This document shows, in pieces, positions 1 to 5,953 of a DNA stretch of 14,809 nucleotides. Position 1 is the first letter of the stretch. Every line of letters starts with the position of its first letter. The stretch covers positions 1 through 14,809 of the forward strand of contig JAJPHP010000032.1 in assembly GCA_021325255.1 (NCBI GenBank). The letters run 5' to 3'. Below the pieces are notes generated by a model, which did no database searches, had not been told where the DNA came from, and worked only from the letters and a program-made list of their open reading frames with translations. A program made the translations under genes and the position numbers. Origin of the DNA: Nitrososphaerota archaeon. Its GTDB lineage: Archaea > Thermoproteota > Nitrososphaeria > Nitrososphaerales > CADDZS01.

Positions 1-308
1 TAGTACATGATTTCGAACGGTGTTCGTTCTCTTTCCAATGTTGGTCACAAAGAAAGGAGAGCGGGCACTCGGCCTTAGGCCGATCGGTCGTTAAGTAAAC
101 GGGGCACCTTGGAGGGAGAGAAGCGTTATTCGATCGAATCTTTCAAGACATACAGGGTTCGCTTGGCAAGACTATGATCATACGGCAACGAATTGAAGGC
201 AACTCTTACTTAGCTTAGGTAGAGGAGTTGACCGTTGCATCGGATAGAGAGAGCTTCACTTAGATTCCCTGTCTTTTCTTGAATGGAAGCGTGTGTTAGC
301 AAAAAAGC
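1..308. other. Left-edge region without a supported gene
   Basis: I see no convincing coding region here. An open frame runs from the edge to a TAA near 110 on the plus strand, but its translation looks like nothing known and it is too short to call. Two small inverted repeats are visible: GAACG/CGTTC around 15-29 and the perfect TCGGCC-TTA-GGCCGA at 69-83. Neither is followed by a T-run, so neither reads as a terminator. No tRNA or rRNA signature was found. Confidence 0.5.
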
Positions 309-905
309 TTGGGCGAAGAAGTAGAAGAAATTGTAGATGAGGTAGACGTTGAAGACAGAGTAATCGGCCGCAGAGCGCTGTCCGAGTGTCTTGCAAAGGG
401 GATTCTGCACAGGGCCGTCGCTGTGTATGTCTGGAATTCCAAGAATCATGTCTTCCTACAACGTAGAAGTCTCTCGGATGATTGGTTTCCAGGGTACTGG
501 ACCAGTTCGTGCACCGGGCACGTAAAAAGTGGAGAGGACTCTATTCAGGCTGCGATTAGAGAAATCCGAGAAGAGCTAGGGGTGACACTCGAAGAGCCGC
601 GATTTGTCCTAAAGTTTGTCGTCCCGCCAGTACACTACTCTGACCTTACAGAGTACGAGATGATGCATGTGTTCGAGGCTTTTTGCCGCGATCGAAATTT
701 GAAACCAAATCCCTCCGAGGTCGCGGAAGGAAGGTTCCTGTCGATCGAACAATTCAAGGCATTCTTTGAAGTCAACATGAAGTCAAGCACGGCAACGGGT
801 CCTGTTCAGGAATCACCACAAGAAAGTCTTCCGTTGATAACCCCGGACGCAATTCTTTCTTACCGCAAATATGTCCAGCTGAAGAGATTTGTAGATAAGA
901 AATAA
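309..905 (+). CDS. Nudix hydrolase, isopentenyl-diphosphate isomerase-like
   Basis: A 198-residue cytosolic Nudix protein. The Nudix box is complete and spans residues 70-92 (G-x5-E-x7-REIxEE-L-G-V), giving the Mg-binding helix for hydrolysis or isomerisation of diphosphate compounds. The region before it (VDEVDVEDRVIGRR, then GILHRAVAV and PGYWTSSCTGH) follows the type 1 IDI / YfcD pattern. IDI metal ligands H34, H71, E115 and E117 appear conserved. The position of the first IDI metal His holds Cys27, and the catalytic Cys directly before Gly-His is Thr69, with Cys68 one residue earlier. Real IDI activity is therefore doubtful; a Nudix pyrophosphatase is more likely (inference). The start is TTG: a TAG lies in frame 12 bases upstream and the next Met is past residue 115. 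The last 50 residues are polar and not recognised. The GGT-like gene follows 117 bases later on the same strand. Confidence 0.85.
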   Translation: MGEEVEEIVDEVDVEDRVIGRRALSECLAKGILHRAVAVYVWNSKNHVFLQRRSLSDDWFPGYWTSSCTGHVKSGEDSIQAAIREIREELGVTLEEPRFVLKFVVPPVHYSDLTEYEMMHVFEAFCRDRNLKPNPSEVAEGRFLSIEQFKAFFEVNMKSSTATGPVQESPQESLPLITPDAILSYRKYVQLKRFVDKK

Positions 906-980
906 CACGGCGGTTGGACTAACCAAGTAATCGGCGACATCCGCACAACTCAGTAACATAGAAAGCATGCATGCAAATAG

Positions 981-988
981 AAATATAC
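981..988 (+). promoter_or_regulatory. Possible TATA box for the GGT-family gene
   Basis: The A/T-rich AAATATAC lies 35-42 bases before the ATG at 1023. That would place transcription start about 10-15 bases before the ATG. No Shine-Dalgarno sequence is present. A second candidate, GCATATTG at 996-1003, would suit a fully leaderless transcript. The palindrome GCATGCATGC at 965-974 lies just upstream and could be chance. Confidence 0.3.
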
Positions 989-1022
989 CAAAGTTGCATA
1001 TTGCACGAGTGTTTTCCGTCAA

Positions 1023-2678
1023 ATGGTAAGGTATCGATCAACGGCAACATCGACACATGGAATGGTTGCTTCCTCCCATCCTCTCGCATCGATGGCAGGG
1101 GCAAGGATACTTATGAAGGGAGGAAATGCCTTTGACGCGGCGATTGCAACGAATGCCGCCCTAAACGTGACCCAACCTCACGTTTGTGGAGTGGGTGGAG
1201 ATGCCTTCTACCTACTCTTAGACTCCAAGGCGGGACGTGTGGAATTCCTAAATGCTTCCGGGAGAGCCAGCCGGAATGCGACAATTTCATTCTACAAAGA
1301 CAAAGGTTTCAAGTCAATACCCGAGAGGGGCGTTCTTTCTGCGCTCGAAGTTCCGGGCTGTGTTGACGGATGGTCCGAACTCTCGGAAAGGTGTGGGTCG
1401 TTGCCCATGTCGGAACTCCTCGACTATGCAATCCATCTTGCTGAAGACGGGTTCCCTATCTCGCACAATCTGAGCGAAGCCATCTCAAGACACATACTAA
1501 TCTATCAAGAATGCAATGAGTGGCTCAGTATCTACACTCGGGGTGGTAAGGCGCCGCACGCAGGTGAGATTTTGAAACAACGCGACCTGGGATGGACACT
1601 GAGAGAAATAGCAAAGGATGGGAGAGACGCATTCTATAGCGGAGAGATTGCAAAGCGGATCTGCAATTCAATGAAGGGGGAGCACGGGCTACTGGATGCG
1701 GAAGATCTTGCTTCTCACAAATCGACTTGGGGAGAACCTGTCTCTTTGAAATACAGGGATGATTTCACAATTTACGAAACAGCCCCAAACAGCCAAGCAG
1801 CGACTGCGCTGCTCGCATTCAACATCCTCTCAAACTTTGAACTCGGAGATATGCGTAGAGAGAGTGCGGAATACATCGCCCTGATGATTGAAGCCTCAAA
1901 AAAAGCCTACGAACACCGCGACAGATACATCACCGACCCGCTTGAGATGTCGGGTGAATTGTCTGAACTGCTTCTCCGCGAGAACGGAGAGAGAGACGCA
2001 GAAAAAGTTATCGCTGAACTGAAAAGAAGAGGAATTTATGACTCAGGAATTAGGGCATCTGTGTATCCCTCCGGGATGAAGCTCGGAAGCAATGGGGTGG
2101 AGGACGGCGACACCACATACTTTTGCGTAGTTGACGGAGATCACAATTGCGTTTCATGCATCCAGAGCCTATACATGGGATTTGGATCTGGTTACGTGCC
2201 AGAGGGGACGGGGATAAACCTTCAGAATAGAGGTTGTTATTTTTCGCTCGAAGAAACGCATCACAACGCGCTAAAGCCGGGCAAGCGGACATTTCACACA
2301 CTGTGCGCTTCAATTACGATGAAGGCAGGATATCCGCACCTTCTCTTTGGCACAATGGGAGGGGACGTGCAGCCGCAGGTTCATCAACAGGTTATCTCAT
2401 CTGTCCTAGACTTCGGCAACGACATCCAGCAGGCGATCGAAGACCCACGCTGGGTGAAGCTTGGGACAATTTACCAGTCATCAGATACGATCCTAATGGA
2501 ATCCAGGTTCCCTGAAAGTTCCATAGGAGAATTGTCAAGACACGGTTATCAGATTAAGATCGAAGAGGCGCTCTCCTCCGCAATGGGACATGCACAGGGC
2601 ATTGTTATTGATCGGGAGAGCGGGGCGCTTTGCGGAGGAGCGGATCCTCGAGGCGATGGCTTCGCCATTGGAATCTAA
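1023..2678 (+). CDS. Gamma-glutamyltransferase-family Ntn-hydrolase
   Basis: A 551-residue member of the gamma-glutamyltransferase (GGT) family. These are N-terminal-nucleophile hydrolases made as one chain that cuts itself before a Thr to give a large and a small subunit. The N-terminal signature KGGNAFDAAIATNAALNV (residues 32-49) and GVGGDAFYLL are typical. The cleavage site appears to be Asp363-Thr364 in GDTTYFCVVDGD, making Thr364 the predicted nucleophile. The small-subunit motif GTMGGDVQPQVHQQVISSVLDFG (443-465, shown in part) and the binding-site Gly-rich region are present. No signal peptide is visible, unlike periplasmic E. coli GGT; the length and the start at the first conserved block match cytosolic YwrD-like members. 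The substrate-binding Asp-Gly-Arg-Glu of true GGT reads NASGRAS here, so the substrate may not be glutathione. Some relatives are acylases. Family call is firm; activity is uncertain. Confidence 0.9.
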   Translation: MVRYRSTATSTHGMVASSHPLASMAGARILMKGGNAFDAAIATNAALNVTQPHVCGVGGDAFYLLLDSKAGRVEFLNASGRASRNATISFYKDKGFKSIPERGVLSALEVPGCVDGWSELSERCGSLPMSELLDYAIHLAEDGFPISHNLSEAISRHILIYQECNEWLSIYTRGGKAPHAGEILKQRDLGWTLREIAKDGRDAFYSGEIAKRICNSMKGEHGLLDAEDLASHKSTWGEPVSLKYRDDFTIYETAPNSQAATALLAFNILSNFELGDMRRESAEYIALMIEASKKAYEHRDRYITDPLEMSGELSELLLRENGERDAEKVIAELKRRGIYDSGIRASVYPSGMKLGSNGVEDGDTTYFCVVDGDHNCVSCIQSLYMGFGSGYVPEGTGINLQNRGCYFSLEETHHNALKPGKRTFHTLCASITMKAGYPHLLFGTMGGDVQPQVHQQVISSVLDFGNDIQQAIEDPRWVKLGTIYQSSDTILMESRFPESSIGELSRHGYQIKIEEALSSAMGHAQGIVIDRESGALCGGADPRGDGFAIGI

Positions 2679-2813
2679 GTGTTCGCCCATAAACGAGTAA
2701 GATCGCATAAAATACATCTTGTGGGCCAGGAAGAGGCCGCTGGGGAATTCTTTGGCTTTGGCTTGTCATTCGTACCCGATGTCCATGCTTCTCTAGTTTA
2801 CCTCATGAATTGA
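2679..2813 (+). CDS. Possible 44-residue small ORF after the GGT-family gene
   Basis: A GTG codon follows the TAA of the GGT-family gene with no gap and opens a 44-codon frame ending in TGA at 2811-2813. The translation has a basic start and then a more ordinary stretch, GQEEAAGEFFGFGLSFVPD, ending in VHASLVYLMN. No homologue is recognised and no separate ribosome-binding site is seen. Chance is a realistic explanation. Confidence 0.2.
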   Translation: MFAHKRVRSHKIHLVGQEEAAGEFFGFGLSFVPDVHASLVYLMN

Positions 2814-2841
2814 ATTGAATTCTCTTGGCCTTCTCTTGGCC
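2807..2841. repeat. Short tandem repeats in the intergenic region
   Basis: Three tandem copies of GAATT (2807-2821) adjoin nearly two copies of the 11-base unit CTCTTGGCCTT (2822-2841). The two repeat types touch each other. They lie in the 343-base stretch between the GGT-family gene and the DUF2267 gene. This looks like replication slippage; I see no other role. Confidence 0.6.
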
Positions 2842-2965
2842 AGTGTGTAGACTTCGGGTCAATGATACAGAGTACACCTAGAGCACCAAGTTCTGATGGG
2901 GTTAAGGTTCATTTAAGGCATTACGCGTTCTGAACGACTCAGGCCAATCCCTCGACGATTGTTCG

Positions 2966-2980
2966 TCTATAGTTATAAGC
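2966..2980 (+). promoter_or_regulatory. TATA-like box before the DUF2267 gene
   Basis: TCTATAGTTATAAGC is a good archaeal box A candidate centred about 48 bases before the TTG at 3022. This predicts a transcription start near 2998-3001 and a short leader of about 22 bases. That leader contains AGAAGGGA (3002-3009), a plausible ribosome-binding site about 12 bases before the start. Confidence 0.45.
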
Positions 2981-3021
2981 AACAACGCTTTTGATTCGCC
3001 CAGAAGGGAACGGCACGCGCA

Positions 3022-3678
3022 TTGCGAGCTCAAGAAAATGTGGAGCAACAGCGTCTCCCAAGGCTAGGAAGCGAAGTCCGCTTTGTTGATGGAATAACGG
3101 CTGGAAGAATCAGAGCCCTGAACGAGGATGGTTTCGTAGTCGTCCGAGGAAAAAAGCGAGTAAGGAGGCTCGTATTCCCTTACTCTTCAATAGCAGCTAT
3201 TGGGAACAGGGTGGTCACGCTCCGGTCAAGCAAGACAGAAACACTGGACAAAGCTACCATGCTGCATGGGATGCATGATAGAGAAAACGTATCGAAGAAG
3301 CGGTTCATCAAGGAGATCGATAGCAGGCTCGAGCTGGACAATCTGCAGCGCGCTGAGAGAATAGCGAGAATCACGCTCTACCTCATGAGCAAAAGACTTT
3401 CTCCCGAGCAGAAGAAACATCTGAAGAAGAACCTCCCATCCGGAATAAGGAGCCTTTGGGCTGCGGTCGAGCAATCCGGCAACGAGCAGTACTTCAACAT
3501 GGCGGACTTTTTGATACCGATCAAAAAGCAGGGTCGTCTTCAATCGATGGAGGAGGCTTTCATTGCAGCGCGCGAGGTGTTCTCCTCACTCAAAAGAATA
3601 ATGCCAACATTTGACGCAATGGATATTTCGCGCTCCCTGCCAAGAGGAATGCAGGAAATCTGGGAAAGCGCTTCATAA
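3022..3678 (+). CDS. Tandem DUF2267 protein with an N-terminal barrel-like domain
   Basis: A 218-residue soluble protein. Residues 94-147 match the DUF2267 pattern: FIKEIDSRLELDN, then helices with AERIARITLYLMSKRLSPEQ, then LPSGIRSLW. Residues 157-214 repeat it in looser form: NMADFLIPIKKQ, AAREVFSSLKRIMP, then SLPRGMQEIW. DUF2267 proteins usually hold two such helical units, so this half is complete. Residues 14-68 (LGSEVRFVDGITAGRI to NRVVTLRSS) look like a small beta barrel of the PRC or KOW kind. The biochemical role of DUF2267 is not established. The start is TTG at 3022; a GTG at 3040 is an alternative that keeps both domains. It converges with the lytic transglycosylase gene. Domain call is good; function is unknown. 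Confidence 0.8.
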   Translation: MRAQENVEQQRLPRLGSEVRFVDGITAGRIRALNEDGFVVVRGKKRVRRLVFPYSSIAAIGNRVVTLRSSKTETLDKATMLHGMHDRENVSKKRFIKEIDSRLELDNLQRAERIARITLYLMSKRLSPEQKKHLKKNLPSGIRSLWAAVEQSGNEQYFNMADFLIPIKKQGRLQSMEEAFIAAREVFSSLKRIMPTFDAMDISRSLPRGMQEIWESAS

Positions 3679-3688
3679 GGCGGTCTCT

Positions 3689-3704
3689 AGTTTTCTGTTT
3701 CTTC
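3689..3704 (+). terminator. Pyrimidine-rich terminator candidate after the DUF2267 gene
   Basis: AGTTTTCTGTTTCTTC begins 11 bases after the TAA. Archaeal RNA polymerase often stops at T-rich stretches without a hairpin. No stable stem is visible. Confidence 0.35.
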
Positions 3705-3750
3705 TGGCTCATTCTCTTTGTGAACGTGTCTGTACTGTCGAAGTACCTTA

Positions 3751-3906
3751 CTAGGATGTCGCCTTCAGAAAGAGCCCACGTACATCCTCAGCACTCGACC
3801 TTCGATTTCGAGGTTGCCCAAATTTTGTAAAGAGATGAAGCTCGTACACCTCCAACCCGGTCTCGACCAAGTCGTTGAAGGTGGTTCTTCTTCGCCCTAT
3901 TCTCAC
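3751..3906 (-). pseudogene. Short ORF or frame-broken small gene after the lytic transglycosylase
   Basis: A GTG at 3906-3904 opens a 51-codon frame to a TAG at 3753-3751. It lies in the same frame as the transglycosylase, starting about 50 bases after that gene's stop. Its first 30 residues (MRIGRRRTTFNDLVETG, VYELHLFTKFG) look protein-like. Skipping one base at 3816, beside a GGG run, gives NLEIEGRVLRMYVG; skipping one more at 3773, beside a TTT run, gives LSEGDILVRYFDSTDTF and a basic tail. The spliced reading looks more natural than the intact frame. That fits a decaying gene with two one-base insertions, or sequencing indels, but could be chance. No family is recognised. A box-like GATATAC (3921-3927) lies about 20 bases before the GTG. 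Confidence 0.3.
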
Positions 3907-3954
3907 ATGATAGGATACCTGTATATCCTCTCTGGCTGTGTAACTCTTCTTATT

Positions 3955-4872
3955 CTACGGTATTGTTAGCTGTTCTCCAGGGTATATTAGAAACGGCGAT
4001 GAGATCCCATTCGCCTGTGCTATTGATTGCCAGCTAACACCAGAGTTGACTCCTATCTGCCAGAGAGTGTCACCTGACTTTACTGTGTAGGTTGAAGATG
4101 AAGACGAAGATGAAGATGGTAAGGTTAGCTGTTCCCCGACGTAGATAAGATATGGGTAGGAAATTCCGTTTGCCTGAGCAATGGCCTGGTAACTAATCCC
4201 ATACCTTGAACCAATCGAAGATAGAGTATCTCCCGATTGAACAGTGTATGTCCATTGTGGTGATGCAGATGAAGAAGAGCCTCCACCGCTACCAGTACCG
4301 CCATTGCTGCCATACACCGCGGCGTGTTCGATTTGGAACTGCGACGCATAATTCATGACGCCTGTAGAATAAGCCCAGTTCCTCTGCCCACTGAGGACAG
4401 CTGGAAGACCTATGTTGTACGCCTGAAGCGCGAGGTTAACATCTCCCAGCTGCTGGTAGGCTCTCCCGAGCTCAGCAGTTCCGTAGTAGATGTTTGTCGC
4501 GGGGTTGAAGAGTATACTTGGAGGAGAAATGCCGTCGCAGTACGCGTTTACTTGCATCAACCCAAGATCATGCGTCCAGCCGCACGCCGAATTAATGACC
4601 GTGCTTTGCGCGTACTGGTTGAATCCACTCTCGAGCATAATCAGCCCCTTCACTACGAATGGATTTATCCCATAGACTTGAGCCTGTTGGACAATTGAAG
4701 AGTCGAATTGATCGTACTGCCAATTTCCTGTAGCGATTGGGTCGGAGTACGCGGATGCCCTTAGAGTCGTCGTATGACTAGCATATGCGCCAATTAAAGG
4801 CATCACACCGAAGGCAAAGAGAGCGCCGATCAGGACCAAGGTGGTTGCGTTTCTGCCAATTCTCTTTTCCAA
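3955..4872 (-). CDS. Secreted SLT-type lytic transglycosylase with two LysM domains
   Basis: A 305-residue secreted cell-wall hydrolase. Residues 1-31 form a signal peptide or membrane anchor: basic MEKRIGR, then a hydrophobic core, then an Ala-Tyr-Ala-Ser region. The goose-lysozyme/SLT domain spans about 55-185: catalytic Glu81 in GLIMLESGFN, GLMQVN at 104-109, and AYNIG at 151-155. Cys97 and Cys112 could form a disulphide. A Gly/Ser linker (190-204) leads to LysM 1 (208-252), a nine-Ser linker, and LysM 2 (261-305); each has the YTVxSGDTL opening and a YPYLIYVGEQL-type end. The family cleaves peptidoglycan glycan strands, and LysM binds GlcNAc polymers. The start is TTG at 4872, with a box A about 29 bases upstream. 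In an archaeon without peptidoglycan, the target would be foreign walls (inference). The linker DNA is a GAAGAT-like simple repeat. Architecture is certain; the biological target is not. Confidence 0.93.
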   Translation of the reverse strand: MEKRIGRNATTLVLIGALFAFGVMPLIGAYASHTTTLRASAYSDPIATGNWQYDQFDSSIVQQAQVYGINPFVVKGLIMLESGFNQYAQSTVINSACGWTHDLGLMQVNAYCDGISPPSILFNPATNIYYGTAELGRAYQQLGDVNLALQAYNIGLPAVLSGQRNWAYSTGVMNYASQFQIEHAAVYGSNGGTGSGGGSSSSASPQWTYTVQSGDTLSSIGSRYGISYQAIAQANGISYPYLIYVGEQLTLPSSSSSSSSTYTVKSGDTLWQIGVNSGVSWQSIAQANGISSPFLIYPGEQLTIP

Positions 4873-4895
4873 GTTTTAACCATCGATGTGAGGCG

Positions 4896-4907
4896 CTTAT
4901 GCTAAAG
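4896..4907 (-). promoter_or_regulatory. TATA-like box for the lytic transglycosylase gene
   Basis: On the minus strand this reads CTTTAGCATAAG and is centred about 29 bases before the TTG at 4872. The spacing fits a leaderless archaeal transcript, and no Shine-Dalgarno sequence is present. Confidence 0.45.
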
Positions 4908-4962
4908 CGTAATATCTGTTGGGTACCCACTTTCGATTCATGCACGACAGTAGTTCGCAAAT

Positions 4963-4989
4963 ACCTTGCACAGTATTGCACTGCAAGGT
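4963..4989. repeat. Inverted repeat in the divergent intergenic region
   Basis: ACCTTGCA (4963-4970) and TGCAAGGT (4982-4989) are perfect 8-base inverted copies separated by 11 bases. They lie in the 368-base gap between the transglycosylase and carbonic anhydrase genes, 91 bases upstream of the former. An operator or a hairpin is possible. No T-run follows on either strand. Apart from this and the two promoters, I see nothing convincing in the gap; its small open frames have no recognisable product. Confidence 0.4.
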
Positions 4990-5207
4990 TATGGCAAACA
5001 TGTCAATCGAGAAAAATCTTCTATTCTCCCTTCTAAGTCTTGCAGAAATCTACCATGTTCGCCTAACTCATGAATGGGTGTTCCGAACGCGGAAAGGAGA
5101 ATCGTCCAGGCCCACCACCATACCGTTAGAGCATTTCTATTGTTATAATTGTTCATCGCCCAAAAGACGATTCCGCAGGAAGAAGAGGTTGCAGGCTCCG
5201 ATTATTC

Positions 5208-5216
5208 AAATATAAG
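5208..5216 (+). promoter_or_regulatory. TATA box for the carbonic anhydrase gene
   Basis: AAATATAAG is centred 29 bases before the GTG at 5241. This is the clearest leaderless archaeal promoter in the window and supports GTG 5241 as the start. Confidence 0.6.
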
Positions 5217-5240
5217 CGTTCAATTGTCATTCTTTGAAAA

Positions 5241-5774
5241 GTGATTCTATCGTTGACTGTTTACAGTTTCGAAGGAAAGTCTCCCAAAATTGCAGACTCG
5301 GCCTACGTCCACGATAACGCCACGATAATTGGGGATGTTTTGATAGGTGAGAGTTGCTTTGTGGGTGCTGGCGCGGTGATCAGGGGAGACTACGGGCGTA
5401 TAGAGATAGGAAACAGGACATCGGTTCAAGAGAATGTGGTAATTCATGCGAGAGTCGATGAGACATGCACTATGGGAAGCGAGGTGCAGGTCGGCCATGG
5501 CGCAGTACTTCATAACTGCAAGATTCAGGATTATGCGGTAGTGGGACTTGGCTCCCGCATATGCGACTACGCCGTCGTCGGCAGGTGGGCGATTATTGGA
5601 GAAGGATCAGTTGTCGCCTCTGGGAGTACTATTCCTGATGAAAAGGTAGCCGTCGGAGTGCCAGCAAGAGTACTTCGAGATGTCAATGATGAGGACAAAA
5701 GAACGTGGGGATTTTACAAGCAAAAGTACGTTGAGCTCGCCTCTCGGTACAAGACAGGCCTTCGGCGGATATGA
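5241..5774 (+). CDS. Gamma-class carbonic anhydrase family protein (CamH-like)
   Basis: A 177-residue left-handed beta-helix protein with repeated hexapeptide turns across residues 15-145. The metal-binding His set is His69 (VIHARV), His86 and His91 (VGHGAVLH). Arg48 and Asp50 (VIRGD) and Gln63 (VQEN) match conserved active-site residues of the gamma-class. The spacing between the first two His residues is short, so the acidic loop of the Methanosarcina Cam enzyme is missing; this fits the CamH subgroup. Such proteins act as cytosolic trimers with Zn or Fe bound between subunits and interconvert CO2 and bicarbonate, though some close relatives bind metal without proven activity. The C-terminal helix (155-175) is typical. 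The stop overlaps the ATG of a small ORF by four bases, and the E2 gene follows. Family call is firm; activity is probable. Confidence 0.88.
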   Translation: MILSLTVYSFEGKSPKIADSAYVHDNATIIGDVLIGESCFVGAGAVIRGDYGRIEIGNRTSVQENVVIHARVDETCTMGSEVQVGHGAVLHNCKIQDYAVVGLGSRICDYAVVGRWAIIGEGSVVASGSTIPDEKVAVGVPARVLRDVNDEDKRTWGFYKQKYVELASRYKTGLRRI

Positions 5775-5929
5775 CGGAGGTTTGCAGGACTCTTGAAAAA
5801 TACATAAGGCAGGAAGAAGCTCCTCCAAGAAGGTCACTTCGGGAATCCCTAATGCGCAGTGGGAGACCTGAATTGAAGAGTTCGCGCATGAAAACGCGAA
5901 ATGTTACACGCATGCACACCATGGATTGA
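5771..5929 (+). CDS. Possible 52-residue small ORF in ATGA overlap
   Basis: The ATG at 5771 overlaps the carbonic anhydrase stop in an ATGA arrangement, the classic layout for translational coupling. The frame encodes 52 residues and stops 24 bases before the E2 gene. The product is very basic and polar: MTEVCRTLEKYIRQEEAPPR at the start, then RSLRESLMRSGRPELKSS. No family is recognised. The first 35 residues could form helices. Its position bridges two genes that otherwise have a 179-base gap with no promoter visible. Chance remains possible because the overlap only needs ATGA. Confidence 0.4.
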   Translation: MTEVCRTLEKYIRQEEAPPRRSLRESLMRSGRPELKSSRMKTRNVTRMHTMD

Positions 5930-5953
5930 AGGAGAGAGATCTGCAGTAAAGAA

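Noticed and set aside
4919..5215. 98-codon plus-strand ORF in the divergent intergenic region
   Set aside because: It spans the transglycosylase upstream region and the carbonic anhydrase promoter; its product resembles no protein and is rich in Cys, Arg and aromatic residues in a random-looking order.
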